Shown: piece by piece, positions 16,693 through 26,638 of the stretch
Position numbering within the stretch: the stretch's first letter is position 1
How the letters are laid out: every line of letters starts with the position of its first letter
NCBI GenBank assembly: GCA_963822575.1
Contig: CAWGHZ010000003.1
Span: forward strand, 62,001 to 126,000
Reading direction: 5' to 3'
DNA from: CAWGHZ01 sp963822575
GTDB lineage: Bacteria > Pseudomonadota > Alphaproteobacteria > MPNO01 > DASWLB01
DNA length: 64,000 bases
Translations under genes and position numbers: made by a program
The notes under the pieces: generated by a model
Databases searched by the model: none
What the model was told of the DNA's origin: nothing
Seen by the model: the letters and a program-made list of their open reading frames with translations, nothing else

Positions 16693-19600
16693 CCCTGCAC
16701 CATGGCGCGGATCTCGCGGCAGGCGACGGTGAGCATGGCGAGGTCGGCGCCGCCGGCCGAGCGCAGCTCGCCGAGGAGGTCGACCACGCGCGCGGCCTCA
16801 TGGTTCTGCGCCGTCTCCCAGTGGCGGACCGCGGCGGCGGCATCGCGCACGCCGTTCGCCTGGGCGATCACCTGGCTCGCCAGGTTGCACTGCTGGACGT
16901 AGAGGTCGTCGACCACCGCGGCGAGGGCGAGCTTCTGCCACTCGCTCTCCGCCGTCACCTGCTCGGCGGCCTGGCGCAGCCAGGTGAAGCCGAACCGCGC
17001 GCCGAGCGTGAAGTAGATGCGCGCCACCTCCTCGGTCTTGCGCTTCGCCGCCTGGGCGATGCGCACGATGTCGGGCGCCGACGCATAGGCTTCGAGCCCG
17101 CCGATGCGCCGCGCGAGGCCGGCGGGCGCGCCGTCCGCCTCGTAGCTCCTCGCACGCTCGGCGATGGCGGCGGCGAGCTCGTCGTTGACCAGCGCGTGCG
17201 CGCCGTCGATCAAGGCGGCGACGCCGGGCGCGAAGCGGTCGATCACCTGAGGGATCGGCTTGTCGGCGAGGCCCTGGCGCAGGAACCACCGGGTCGCGCG
17301 GCGCAAGAGCGCCATGATCTCGTGGTTCATCGCCACCTGCGCCGCCGCCGGCGCCTTGTTGTCCAGCGCCTCGATCGCCGCCCAGAGCGGGCGCACGTCG
17401 AACACCTGGCGCGCCATCAGGTAGGCGCGCGCGATGCGGTCGGCCGGCTGGCCGGTCTTGTAGGCGGTCTCGTTGACGAAGCTCGGCCCCATGCGGTTGA
17501 CCAGGCTGTTCGTCAGGTATGTCGCGCTGATCTCGCGCCGGAGCCGGTGCTTGGCGATCAGGTCGCCGTACGCCTTGCGGAGCCTCGCCGGGAAATAGAG
17601 CCCGATGTCGTGGGTCAAATACGGGTCGTCCGGCACCTCGCCGTGGATCAGCGCGTCGTAGAGCGCCATCTTGCCGTAGGCGAGCAGCACCGCGAGCTCG
17701 GGCCGGACGAGGCCGAGCCCCTTCTGGCGCCGCTCGGCGAGCGTGTCGTCGTCGGGCAGGAACTCGACCGCGCGGTCGAGCCGTCCGGCGCGCTCGAGCG
17801 ACCGGATGAAGCGCGCGTGCTCGTCGAGCAGCTCCGCCCCCTGCGTCTCGACATGGGTCAGCGTCATCGCCTGGCGGTAATTGTCGAGCAGCACCAGCTC
17901 GGCCACCTCGTCGGTCATGGCGGCCAGCAGCCGGTTGCGCTTCGCGCGCGTGAGCCCCGTCTCCTCCATCGCCGCGCGCAGCAGAATCTTGATGTTGACC
18001 TCGTGGTCGGACGTGTCCACGCCCGCCGAGTTGTCGATGAAATCGGTGTTGATGCGCCCGCCCTGCAGCGCGTACTCGATGCGGCCGAGCTGGGTGACGC
18101 CGAGATTGGCGCCCTCGCCCACCACCCGCGCCTTCACCTCGCGTCCGTCGACGCGCAGCGCGTCGTTGGCGCGGTCGCCCGCGTCCGCGTGCAATTCGTT
18201 GTGCGACTTCACGAACGTGCCGATGCCGCCGAACCACAGGAGGTCGATTTCGGCCGTCAGCATCGCGCGGATCAGCTCGGCCGGCGTCACGCTGTCCTTC
18301 GGCCCGAGCGCGAAGGCGGCGCGCATCGGCTCGGTCACCTTGATCGACTTGGCGCGCCGGTCGAACACGCCGCCGCCCTTGGAGATCGACTTCGCGCCGT
18401 AGTCCGCCCAGCTCGACCGCGCGAGCCCGAACAGCCGCTTGCGCTCGGCGAGGCTCGCCTTCGGGTCGGGGTCGGGATCGACGAAGATGTGCAGATGGTT
18501 GAACGCGCCGAGGAGCCTGATGTGCGGCGACAGCAGCATGCCGTTGCCGAACACGTCGCCCGACATGTCGCCGACGCCTATGACCGCGAAATCCTGGGCC
18601 TGGATGTCGGTGCCCAGCTCGCGGAAGTGGCGCTTGACGGACTCCCACGCGCCGCGCGCGGTGATGCCCATCTTCTTGTGGTCCCAGCCGGCCGACCCGC
18701 CCGAGGCAAAAGCGTCGTCGAGCCAGAACCCGTAGTCGGCGGCGATTCCATTGGCGATGTCGGAGAAGGTCGCCGTCCCCTTGTCGGCCGCGACGACGAG
18801 GTATGGATCGTCGCCGTCCAGCCGGACCACGCGCGCGGGCGGCGCCACCTTGCCGCGCACCAGATTGTCGGTGACGTCGAGCAGCCCCTGCATGAAGACG
18901 CGGTAGCAGGCGATGCCCTCCTCCATCAGCGCGTCGCGCCCGCCGTCGGAAGGCGGGCGCTTGACCACGAAACCGCCCTTCGCGCCGACCGGCACGATCA
19001 CGGCGTTCTTGGTCATCTGCGCCTTCATCAGCCCAAGGATTTCGGTGCGGAAATCCTCGCGCCGGTCGGACCAGCGGATGCCGCCGCGCGCGACGCGCCC
19101 GCCGCGCAGATGGATCGCCTCGACACGCGGCGAATAGACCAGCACCTCGACGAGCGGGCGCGGCAGCGGCAGTTCCTCCAGCGCGCGGCTGTCCAGCTTG
19201 AACGCGACGTAAGGCTTGGGTGCGCCGTCCGTCCCCGTCTGCCAGTAGTTGGTGCGGAGGCACGAGTCGCAGACATTGAGGAAGCGGCGCAGAGTCCGGT
19301 CTTCGTCCGGATTCTCCACCGCGTCGAGCGCGTCGACGATCTGGGCGCGCAGCTTCTTCGTCCGCGCTGCGGCGCCGTTCTGCGCGTCGGGATCGAACCG
19401 CGCCTCGAACAAAGCGACGATCAGCGCCGCGATGCGCGCGTTCGCGGCCAGCGTCTCGGCCATGTAGTCTTGGCTGAACGGGATGCCGGTCTGGCGCAAA
19501 TAGCGCGACCAGGCGCGCAGCACCGCGACCTGGCGCCAGGCGAGCCCGCCGTCGACCACCAGCCGGTTGAGCCCGTCGCTCTCCACCTCGCCCGACCAGA

Positions 19601-21530
19601 CGCGGGCGAACGCGTCCTCGAACCGCGCCTGCACCTCGTCCACCTCGACCGCCGCGCCCGACCGCGTGGCGAGGCCGAAATCGTGGATCCAGAAGCTCTC
19701 GGCGGCGTGGCGCGGCGCCACCTCGTGCGGCACCTCGTCGATCACGCGGAAGCCCATGTTCTCCAGCATGGGCAGCACGTCGGATAGCGGCACCGGCCCG
19801 CGATGGGTGAATATCTTGAAGCGCAGCCCGTCGCGCCCCATCCCTTCGGCGCGGTAGAGGCTCATGTGGAGCTTGCCCGTCGCGAGCGCGGCTTCGAGCT
19901 TGTCGATGTCGCCGACGGCGGCCGCCGCCTCGAACTGGTCGCGATAGCCCGGCGGGAAGGCGAGCGCGTAGTTGCGGAAATGGCCGAGCCCGTCCTCCTC
20001 GCCATGCGCCGCGGCGAGCGCGACGTTGAGCTCGTCCGCCCAGTTGCGCGCCGCGTCGGCGAGACGGTCCTCGATCTCGTTCGCCGGCGCGGGGCGCGCG
20101 CCCGGCGGCAGGCTCACCACCAGATGGATGCGCGCAAGCGCCGATTCCGAAAGCTGCACCGCAAACGAGTCGGTCTTGCCGCCAAGGCCCTGCTCGACGA
20201 TCTCCTGCATGCGCTCGCGCAGCACCGTGTCGTAGCGGTCGCGCGGCACGTAGATCAGGCACGAGACATAGCGCCCGAACGGGTCGCGATGGACGAAGAG
20301 CGCAACCCGCGGGCGTTCCTGCAGGCGCAGCACGCCGAGCGCCGTCGCCAGCAGGTCGTCGTCCGACATGCGGAACAGCTCGTCGCGCGGCAGGGTCTCC
20401 AGGATGTTCTGGAGGGCCTTGCCGTCGTGCCCGCCGGGCGTGAGGCCCGAGCGGGTCACGATGTCGGCCACCTTGCGGCGCAGCAGCGGGATGTCGCGCG
20501 GCGCCCGGTTGTAGGCGACCGAGGTGAACAGCCCGACGAACAGCCGGTCGCCGACCACGTGGCCGTGTCGATCGAAGCGCTTCACCCCGATCGTGTCGAG
20601 CTGCACCGCGCGGTGTACGGTCGAGCGCCGGTTCGCCTTGTTGACCATCAGGAGCTGCGGCCGGCTGAGGAACGCCGCGATTTCGGGCGGCACCTCCTCC
20701 GACTTGCGCGAGCCTTCGAGCAGCACGGATTTCTCGTGGCGCAAGATGCCGCGGGCCGAACCCGGCACCGGATGGATGATCGTGCGCCCGTGCGCGCGCT
20801 CGATGCGCGTCTCGCGATAGCCGAGGAAGGTGAAATGATTCGAATCGATCCAGCGAAGGAAGGCGCGCCCCTCGTCGATCTCCTCGGGCGGCAATGGCGG
20901 CGGCGCGGTGTCGAGCTCGGCGATCACCTCGGCGACGCGCACGCGCATCTCCGGCCAGTCCTCGACGGCGACGCGCACGTCGGCGAGCACCGCCTCGATC
21001 CGCTTCCGGATCTCCACCCCGCGCCTTGCGAGGTCGACGGCGCGGATCTCGATATGCATCGCCGATTCGAGCGCCGCCCCCTCGGGCGCCTCGGATGGGC
21101 GGTGGATTTCCGTCACACGGCCCTTGGCGGTGCGCGTGACCGCGACGATGGGATGGATGACGAGGTGCGGCGCAAGCTCCATCGCCTTCAGCGCCTCGCT
21201 CACCGAATCGACCAGGAAGGGCATGTCGTCGTTGGCGATCTCGATCACGGTGGCGGGCGAGGACCAGCCGTCGCGCTTCGCGTCGGGATTGATCAGCCGC
21301 ACCGCGGCGCGGCCGGGCGTGCGCTTCTCCACCAAGGCATAGAGCGAGAGCGCCGCGCCCATCAGGTCGTCGGGCGTGGTCAGCGCCAGATGCTCGGCCG
21401 GCGCACGCCGGTAGAGCTGGCGCACGAACGCCGCCGCCCGCCGCCCGCGCGCGCCCTTCAGCCTGCGCGCCGCGCGGCGCGCCGCGCCTTCGACCCGCTG
21501 CGCCTGCGTGCCGCTTTCCGTCTCCGCCAT
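16689..21530 (-). CDS. gdhB: NAD-specific glutamate dehydrogenase, large (GDH-1600) type
   Basis: A 1,613-residue enzyme that oxidises glutamate to 2-oxoglutarate and ammonia with NAD; a catabolic nitrogen enzyme found in many proteobacteria. The ATG at 21530 follows GGGAGAGAAG; a longer in-frame start at 21611 lacks a ribosome site. The N-terminal half holds the regulatory ACT-like domains (NDDMPFLVDSVSEALKAM). The catalytic core is near residues 760-1000 with GGRVARGGIRWSDRREDFR and MTKNAVIVPVGAKGGFVVK. The C-terminal region matches the family end to end. It is transcribed divergently from the amino-acid importer, consistent with linked amino-acid use, and coupled to the TPR gene. Confidence 0.95.
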   Translation of the reverse strand: MAETESGTQAQRVEGAARRAARRLKGARGRRAAAFVRQLYRRAPAEHLALTTPDDLMGAALSLYALVEKRTPGRAAVRLINPDAKRDGWSSPATVIEIANDDMPFLVDSVSEALKAMELAPHLVIHPIVAVTRTAKGRVTEIHRPSEAPEGAALESAMHIEIRAVDLARRGVEIRKRIEAVLADVRVAVEDWPEMRVRVAEVIAELDTAPPPLPPEEIDEGRAFLRWIDSNHFTFLGYRETRIERAHGRTIIHPVPGSARGILRHEKSVLLEGSRKSEEVPPEIAAFLSRPQLLMVNKANRRSTVHRAVQLDTIGVKRFDRHGHVVGDRLFVGLFTSVAYNRAPRDIPLLRRKVADIVTRSGLTPGGHDGKALQNILETLPRDELFRMSDDDLLATALGVLRLQERPRVALFVHRDPFGRYVSCLIYVPRDRYDTVLRERMQEIVEQGLGGKTDSFAVQLSESALARIHLVVSLPPGARPAPANEIEDRLADAARNWADELNVALAAAHGEEDGLGHFRNYALAFPPGYRDQFEAAAAVGDIDKLEAALATGKLHMSLYRAEGMGRDGLRFKIFTHRGPVPLSDVLPMLENMGFRVIDEVPHEVAPRHAAESFWIHDFGLATRSGAAVEVDEVQARFEDAFARVWSGEVESDGLNRLVVDGGLAWRQVAVLRAWSRYLRQTGIPFSQDYMAETLAANARIAALIVALFEARFDPDAQNGAAARTKKLRAQIVDALDAVENPDEDRTLRRFLNVCDSCLRTNYWQTGTDGAPKPYVAFKLDSRALEELPLPRPLVEVLVYSPRVEAIHLRGGRVARGGIRWSDRREDFRTEILGLMKAQMTKNAVIVPVGAKGGFVVKRPPSDGGRDALMEEGIACYRVFMQGLLDVTDNLVRGKVAPPARVVRLDGDDPYLVVAADKGTATFSDIANGIAADYGFWLDDAFASGGSAGWDHKKMGITARGAWESVKRHFRELGTDIQAQDFAVIGVGDMSGDVFGNGMLLSPHIRLLGAFNHLHIFVDPDPDPKASLAERKRLFGLARSSWADYGAKSISKGGGVFDRRAKSIKVTEPMRAAFALGPKDSVTPAELIRAMLTAEIDLLWFGGIGTFVKSHNELHADAGDRANDALRVDGREVKARVVGEGANLGVTQLGRIEYALQGGRINTDFIDNSAGVDTSDHEVNIKILLRAAMEETGLTRAKRNRLLAAMTDEVAELVLLDNYRQAMTLTHVETQGAELLDEHARFIRSLERAGRLDRAVEFLPDDDTLAERRQKGLGLVRPELAVLLAYGKMALYDALIHGEVPDDPYLTHDIGLYFPARLRKAYGDLIAKHRLRREISATYLTNSLVNRMGPSFVNETAYKTGQPADRIARAYLMARQVFDVRPLWAAIEALDNKAPAAAQVAMNHEIMALLRRATRWFLRQGLADKPIPQVIDRFAPGVAALIDGAHALVNDELAAAIAERARSYEADGAPAGLARRIGGLEAYASAPDIVRIAQAAKRKTEEVARIYFTLGARFGFTWLRQAAEQVTAESEWQKLALAAVVDDLYVQQCNLASQVIAQANGVRDAAAAVRHWETAQNHEAARVVDLLGELRSAGGADLAMLTVACREIRAMVQG

Positions 21531-21952
21531 CTTCTCTCCCTCGCCGGCCGGCCCTGAGACCGGGCGTGCGGCAAACATATGGCCAAACCGGTTAAGTTTC
21601 ACGGGGTGCAACGTCTTTCATGGGGTGCTACTCGGTGCGGCGCTTCGCGCCGTGGACCCCTCTCCTGTCCCTCCCCCGTTGAGGGGGACGGACAGGAGAG
21701 GGGTCATGCCAGACGGCACTCACACCGCATCCTGTCCGAAACCCACTTGACCGGTCCGGGCCCGAACAGCACAGTAGCCGGCAATATAGAGAAGAACGAA
21801 GCGCGGGAGGCGCGTGTCCCTGTCGAGTTCCCTCGTGTAATGCGGGCGTCGCGGACCGGCCGCTCCTTCGGGGCGGGGACGGCGCGCGGCGCTGAAATTG
21901 CGCGGCGACGTCCGTTCGACGCGCCCAAACGACAACGGAGGAGGTTAACGCC
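21531..21952. other. Divergent gdh / importer intergenic region
   Basis: A 422-bp gap between two divergent genes. It contains a long hairpin (21655-21705), a TTGACC sequence at about 21747 that could be a -35 element for the importer, and the strong ribosome site GGAGGAGG at 21938-21946 before the binding-protein ATG. No credible small gene was seen on either strand. Confidence 0.5.
21655..21705. repeat. Long inverted repeat (hairpin)
   Basis: Arms 21655-21670 and 21690-21705 are perfectly complementary (GACCCCTCTCCTGTCC and its complement). An inner C-rich/G-rich pair sits around a small loop at 21778-equivalent centre (21778 not implied; loop about 21678-21681). No T-run follows, so it looks like a dispersed palindrome rather than a terminator. 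Confidence 0.7.
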
Positions 21953-23263
21953 ATGTCGACCAGGAGCCACGGAAGTTACGGCGCCCCGAAGGCGCCGCGC
22001 ATAGCGCTGACGGCCATCGCGGCGGCGGGAACGGCGCTCGCGCTCGGCGCGGCGACCGGCGCGGCCGAGGCGGCGGACGCGGTGAAGGTGGGCATCCTCG
22101 CACCGCTCTCGGGCAATTTCGCCGCGCCCGGCCAGGAAGGCCTGACCGGCATGAAGATGTATCTCGACCAGGTCAAGTACATGGCCGGCAAGACCAAAAT
22201 CGAGATCATCGTCGAGGACACGCAGGGCAAGCCCGACGTCGGCGTCACCAAGGCGCGCAAGCTGGTCGAGCGCGACGGCGCCCAGGTGCTGACCGGCATC
22301 GTGTCGTCGGGCGTGGCGCTCGCGGTCAACGCGTTCTCGCGCCAGAACAAGGTGCCGATCGTGTTCTCGATCGACGCCGGCGCGGACGAGCTCACCATGC
22401 CGGGTCCCCTCGCCAACCCCTACGCGGTGCGCACCTCGCAGAACGGCCGCACGCCGGCCGCCGTCGCCGCCGACTGGGCCTACAAGAAGGGCTGGCGCAA
22501 GGTCGCCACCATCGGCTCCGACTATGCCGGCGGCGTCGACGTGATCCACGGCTTCACCCAGAACTTCTGCCGCCTGGGCGGCAAGGTGACGCAGGCGCAG
22601 TTCCCGCCGCTCGGCGTCGCCGATTACGGCCCCTACCTCACCAACCTCGACCGCTCGGTCGACGCGGTGGTGACCTTCACCCCCGGCGCGGGCGGGCTGC
22701 GCCTCGGGCGGCAGTACGCGGAGATGGGCCTCAAGGGCAAGATCCCGGTGATGGACGTCTACGGCCAGATCACCTACGAGCCGAACCTGAAGCAGCTCGG
22801 CCAGGCGGCGATGGGCATGCATTCGACCCTGCACTACACGCCGATGATCTCGACCGACATCAACAAGGAATTCGTCGCCGCCTACAAGAAGAAGGCCGGC
22901 GACGTGCCGTCCGACGAATCGCCCGACGGCTGGGTCGGCATGCACGCCATCGTCGATGCCATCGCGGCGGTGAACGGCGACCTTTCGGACAAGATGAAGT
23001 TCATGGCCGCCCTCAAGGCCGTGCACTTCAACTCGCCCAAGGGCGAGATCGCGCTCGATTCGCACGGCCAGGTCATCCAATCGATGTATATCCGCGAGGT
23101 TGAGAAGACCGACCAGGGCCTCGCCAACGTGCCGGTCGCCACGTACGAGCACATCGGCCAGTACTGGCCCTTCACCGAGAAGGAGTTCGAATCCTTCAAG
23201 TACACCTACAAGAACCTGAAGGGCGACCTCACCGACTGCGCGAAGGTGCTGGCGAAGAAGTAG
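21953..23263 (+). CDS. Branched-chain amino acid type ABC importer, substrate-binding protein
   Basis: A 436-residue periplasmic protein of the LivJ/Peripla_BP_6 family. The leader (about residues 1-40) ends in ALGAATGAAEAAD. The mature part starts VKVGILAPLSGNFAAPGQEG, with VEDTQGKPDVGVTKARKLVE and GSDYAGGVDVIHGF. It heads an operon with livH, livM, livG and livF, although a 106-bp gap with a palindrome precedes livH. Family members of this subtype bind amino acids, urea or aromatic acids; ligand not determined. The N-terminal region before the hydrophobic core is long and basic. Confidence 0.92.
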   Translation: MSTRSHGSYGAPKAPRIALTAIAAAGTALALGAATGAAEAADAVKVGILAPLSGNFAAPGQEGLTGMKMYLDQVKYMAGKTKIEIIVEDTQGKPDVGVTKARKLVERDGAQVLTGIVSSGVALAVNAFSRQNKVPIVFSIDAGADELTMPGPLANPYAVRTSQNGRTPAAVAADWAYKKGWRKVATIGSDYAGGVDVIHGFTQNFCRLGGKVTQAQFPPLGVADYGPYLTNLDRSVDAVVTFTPGAGGLRLGRQYAEMGLKGKIPVMDVYGQITYEPNLKQLGQAAMGMHSTLHYTPMISTDINKEFVAAYKKKAGDVPSDESPDGWVGMHAIVDAIAAVNGDLSDKMKFMAALKAVHFNSPKGEIALDSHGQVIQSMYIREVEKTDQGLANVPVATYEHIGQYWPFTEKEFESFKYTYKNLKGDLTDCAKVLAKK

Positions 23264-23302
23264 CGCTGCCGCTTCGGAACGTGGCTCGCATGCCGACTAT
23301 TG

Positions 23303-23360
23303 CCGTTCGTCCCGAGGAGGCCCGCCGCGCCGCGGCGGGCCGTCTCGAAGGGCGAACGGC
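23303..23360. repeat. Palindromic repeat, single hairpin, copy 4
   Basis: Opens with GCCGTTCGTCCCGAGGAG and closes with GTCTCGAAGGGCGAACGGC, around a GGCCCGCCGCG/CGCGGCGGGCC stem. It sits between the binding-protein and LivH genes. In this position it may stabilise the upstream mRNA and raise binding-protein expression relative to the membrane components. Confidence 0.8.
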
Positions 23361-23369
23361 ACCCGTCGC

Positions 23370-24218
23370 ATGATCTGGGTGATCCACACGCTGAACGGCA
23401 TCTCGTTCGGGATGCTGCTGTTCCTGCTGGCGAGCGGGCTGTCGCTGATCTACGGGCTGATGAAGATACTCAACCTGACGCACGGCTCGTACTACCTGGT
23501 CGGCGGCTATATCGGGCTCTCGGTCATGCGCTGGACCGACTCGTTCGTCCTCGCGATCCTCGCCGCGGCGGTCGCGGTCGGGCTGATCGGCGCGGCGATG
23601 GAGCGGTTCTTCCTGCGCCGCTTCCACATGGACGAGCTGCCCCAGACCCTGCTCACTTTCGGCTTCCTGTTCATCTTCGCCGACCTCTCGCTGTGGATCT
23701 GGGGCGGCGACCCGATCATGATGGCGAAGCCCAAGATGTTCGCCCAGTCGATCCCGATGGGGCTCTACGCCTACCCGGTCTACCGGCTGTTCCTGATCGG
23801 CGTGGGCGCGGCGGTCGCGCTCGGGCTCTGGTGGTTCCAGGAGAGAACGCGCCTCGGCACCGCACTCCGCGCCGGCGTCGACGATTCCGAGATCGCCCGC
23901 GCGCTCGGCATCAACGTCTCGCTGATGTTCACGCTGGTCTTCGCCGCGGGCGCCGCGCTCGCCGCGCTCGGCGGCGTGCTCGCGGGACCGGTGCTTTCGG
24001 TCTACCCCGGCGCCGATTTCGAGACGCTGATCCTCGCCTTCGTCGTCGTCATCGTCGGCGGGCTGGGAAGCCTCAGGGGCGCGCTGGTCGGCGCGCTCCT
24101 CGTCGGGCTCCTCGACAATTTCGGCAAGGCGTTCTTTCCCGAGTTCGCGCTGTTCACCGTGTTCGCGCCGATGGCGATCATCCTGGTGGTGCGCCCGACG
24201 GGGCTGTTCGGCCGCTGA
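23370..24218 (+). CDS. livH: Branched-chain amino acid ABC transporter permease (LivH)
   Basis: A 282-residue inner-membrane permease. It opens with the family start WVIHTLNGISFGMLLFLLAS and GLSLIYGLMKILNLTHGS. It has about eight hydrophobic segments, and the cytoplasmic coupling loop reads LGTALRAGVDDSEIARALGIN. The stop overlaps the LivM start as TGATG. With LivM it forms the channel of the importer. No damage seen. Confidence 0.93.
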   Translation: MIWVIHTLNGISFGMLLFLLASGLSLIYGLMKILNLTHGSYYLVGGYIGLSVMRWTDSFVLAILAAAVAVGLIGAAMERFFLRRFHMDELPQTLLTFGFLFIFADLSLWIWGGDPIMMAKPKMFAQSIPMGLYAYPVYRLFLIGVGAAVALGLWWFQERTRLGTALRAGVDDSEIARALGINVSLMFTLVFAAGAALAALGGVLAGPVLSVYPGADFETLILAFVVVIVGGLGSLRGALVGALLVGLLDNFGKAFFPEFALFTVFAPMAIILVVRPTGLFGR

Positions 24219-25159
24219 TGACGAAGCGCCTGGGCATCGCGGCGGGGCTCGTCGTGCTGGTCGCGATCGCGCTCGCTTTGCCGCACGCGCTCAAGCCATA
24301 TTATCTCGGCCTTTCGACCAAGATGCTGATCTTCGCCCTGTTCGCGATGAGCCTCGATCTGCTGATGGGCTATGGCGGGCTCCCCTCGCTCGGCCACGCC
24401 GCCTATTTCGGCGTCGCCTCCTACGCCGTCGCGCTGCTGCTGCTCAAGGGCGGCACCACGAGCGCCGTCGCCTTCCCCGCCGCCATCGGCGTCGCGCTCG
24501 CGACGGGGGCGGTGTTCGGCGCGCTGGGGCTCCGCGCACGGGGCAGCTATTTCCTGATGATCACATTCGCGCTGGCCCAGGTGCTGTGGGCGGTCGCGTT
24601 CGGCTGGCGGTCGATGACCAACGGCGACGACGGCATGCCCAACGTGCCGCGCCCGCACTTCGCCTGGGGCCTCGACACCATCCCGGGCTTCTACTACTTC
24701 GTGCTGGCGATCTTCGCGGTGGCGACGCTTTTGATGATCCTGATCGTCAAGTCGCCCTTCGGCAAGGCGCTGAAGGGCATCCGCGAATCCGAATCGCGCA
24801 TGCAGGCGCTCGGCTACAACGTCTGGCTCTACCAGTGGCTCGCCTTCACCCTTGCCGCCGGCTTCGCCGGTCTCGCGGGCGCGCTCTACGCCTATTTCAA
24901 CCGCTTCGTCGGGCCGGAGTACCTGCACGTCATCCAGTCGGCCGAAGCGCTGATCATGGTGATACTGGGCGGCGCGGGCACGCTGGTGGGCCCCGCCATC
25001 GGCGCGGCGCTGATCGTCTATCTCGAGGATTTCGTCTCGTCGCTGACCGAGCGCTGGGTGCTGGTGCTCGGCATCATCTACGTGCTGGTCACGCTCTTCG
25101 CCCCGCGCGGGCTGATCGGGCTCTGGATCGACTGGCGCCGGCGGCGGACCGACCCATGA
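24218..25159 (+). CDS. livM: Branched-chain amino acid ABC transporter permease (LivM)
   Basis: A 313-residue partner permease. The motif AMSLDLLMGYGGLPSLGHAA and the coupling loop GKALKGIRESESRMQALGYN are characteristic of LivM. The ATG at 24218 shares its A with the LivH stop, so translation is coupled. Its end overlaps the LivG start by four bases. The channel half contacts the LivG/LivF ATPases. Confidence 0.93.
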   Translation: MTKRLGIAAGLVVLVAIALALPHALKPYYLGLSTKMLIFALFAMSLDLLMGYGGLPSLGHAAYFGVASYAVALLLLKGGTTSAVAFPAAIGVALATGAVFGALGLRARGSYFLMITFALAQVLWAVAFGWRSMTNGDDGMPNVPRPHFAWGLDTIPGFYYFVLAIFAVATLLMILIVKSPFGKALKGIRESESRMQALGYNVWLYQWLAFTLAAGFAGLAGALYAYFNRFVGPEYLHVIQSAEALIMVILGGAGTLVGPAIGAALIVYLEDFVSSLTERWVLVLGIIYVLVTLFAPRGLIGLWIDWRRRRTDP

Positions 25160-25896
25160 CCGCGCTCGCCGTCGAGGCCCTCACCAAGAATTTCGGCGGC
25201 GTCGCCGCGCTCGCCGGCGTCTCGCTCGAGGTCGGCGAGGGCGAGCGGCGCGTGCTCCTCGGCCCCAACGGCGCGGGCAAGACGACGCTGTTCCACGCGA
25301 TCTCCGGCAACATCCTGCCGTCGTCGGGCCGCGTCGTGCTGTTCGGCCGCGACATCACGCGGCTGCGGCCGGACCGGCGCGCGCGGCTCGGCCTCGCCCG
25401 CACCTTCCAGATCACCAACCTGTTCCCGCAGCTCACCGTGCTCGACAGCGTGCTGCTCGCCATCGGCGGGGCGAGCGGGCTTCGCTTCCAGCTCCTGCGC
25501 CCGATGTCGACCTACCGCTCCATGTACGACGAGGCGCAGGGGCTGCTCGACAAATGGGGCCTCGGCCCGACGACCAACCGCATCGTCCGCAACCTCTCCT
25601 ACGGCGAGCAGCGCCAGCTCGAGCTCGTCCTCGCGCTCGCCGGCGCGCCGCGCCTTCTCCTCCTCGACGAGCCGACGGCGGGCCTCTCCCCCGCCGAGAC
25701 CGCGCGCGTCGTCGAGATGGTGCTTGCGCTGCCGCGCGACATCACGCTGGTGATGATCGAACACGACATGGACGTCGCGTTCGAGCTCGCCGACCGCATC
25801 GCCGTGATGCACCAGGGGCGGCTGATCGCCGAGGGCGACGAGGCGGCGATCCGCGCCAACGCCCAGGTCACCGAGATCTATCTCGGCGCCGAATGA
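25156..25896 (+). CDS. livG: ABC transporter ATP-binding protein LivG
   Basis: A 246-residue ATPase. Walker A is GPNGAGKTT near residue 37, the signature is NLSYGEQRQLELVLAL, Walker B is RLLLLDEPTAGLSP, and the switch His is in MIEHDMDV. LivG-specific wording FGGVAALAGVSLEV and LARTFQITNLFPQLTV is present. The start overlaps LivM and the stop overlaps LivF. It powers transport as a heterodimer with LivF. Confidence 0.94.
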   Translation: MTALAVEALTKNFGGVAALAGVSLEVGEGERRVLLGPNGAGKTTLFHAISGNILPSSGRVVLFGRDITRLRPDRRARLGLARTFQITNLFPQLTVLDSVLLAIGGASGLRFQLLRPMSTYRSMYDEAQGLLDKWGLGPTTNRIVRNLSYGEQRQLELVLALAGAPRLLLLDEPTAGLSPAETARVVEMVLALPRDITLVMIEHDMDVAFELADRIAVMHQGRLIAEGDEAAIRANAQVTEIYLGAE

Positions 25897-26591
25897 TGCT
25901 GCGGGTCGAGGACATCCACACCTATTACGGCCCCAGCCACGTGCTGCAGGGCGTCTCGCTCGACGTCCAGCCGAACGAGGTGGTGGCGGTGATCGGGCGC
26001 AACGGCGTCGGCAAGACCACGCTGGTCCGCTCGATCTCGGGCCTTACCCCGCCGTCGCGCGGGCGCATCGTCTTCCGCGATACCGACATCACGCATATGC
26101 CGGCGCACCGCATCGCCCGGCTCGGCGTCGGGCTGGTGCCGCAGGGACGGCGCGTCTTCGCCTCGCTCACCGTGCGCGAGCACCTCGAGGTGACGGCGCG
26201 TGCGCGCGGCGCGGCGCTGTGGACGCGCGAGCGCATGTGCGAGCTCTTCCCCAACCTCGCCCAGCGCCTCAACCAGACCGCGCTCAAGCTCTCGGGCGGC
26301 GAGCAGCAGATGCTGGCGGCCGGCCGCGCGCTCGTCGGCAACCCCGACCTCCTCCTGATGGACGAGCCGACCGAGGGGCTCGCGCCCTTGATGGTGCGCG
26401 AGCTCGGCCGCCTGGTCGCCGCGCTCAAGGAGGCCGGCACCTCGGTCCTGCTGGTCGAGCAGCAGCTCGCCTTCGTGCTGCGCCACGCCGACCGGATCTA
26501 CATCGTCTCCAAGGGCCAGATCGTGCATCATTGCCGCCCGGCGGAGCTCGCCGACGACCGCGAGACCAAGGCGCGCTTCCTCGGGGTGTAG
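25893..26591 (+). CDS. livF: ABC transporter ATP-binding protein LivF
   Basis: A 232-residue ATPase, last gene of the importer. It has LivF-type TYYGPSHVLQGVSLDV, Walker A GRNGVGKTT, GLVPQGRRVFASLTVREHL, signature KLSGGEQQMLAAGRAL, and Walker B LLLMDEPTEGLAP. ATG 25893 overlaps the LivG TGA; a second ATG follows directly. An unrelated deacetylase gene lies 218 bp downstream beyond a palindromic repeat, so the transcript probably ends here. Confidence 0.94.
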   Translation: MMLRVEDIHTYYGPSHVLQGVSLDVQPNEVVAVIGRNGVGKTTLVRSISGLTPPSRGRIVFRDTDITHMPAHRIARLGVGLVPQGRRVFASLTVREHLEVTARARGAALWTRERMCELFPNLAQRLNQTALKLSGGEQQMLAAGRALVGNPDLLLMDEPTEGLAPLMVRELGRLVAALKEAGTSVLLVEQQLAFVLRHADRIYIVSKGQIVHHCRPAELADDRETKARFLGV

Positions 26592-26638
26592 CGCTCAACC
26601 AGCGAGGCAAGGAGACACGGAGCCACAGGCCGAAATAT

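Noticed and set aside
16668..19787. 1,039-residue plus-strand open frame
   Set aside because: Antisense to the glutamate dehydrogenase, whose family match is unambiguous; the shadow has no motif or ribosome site.
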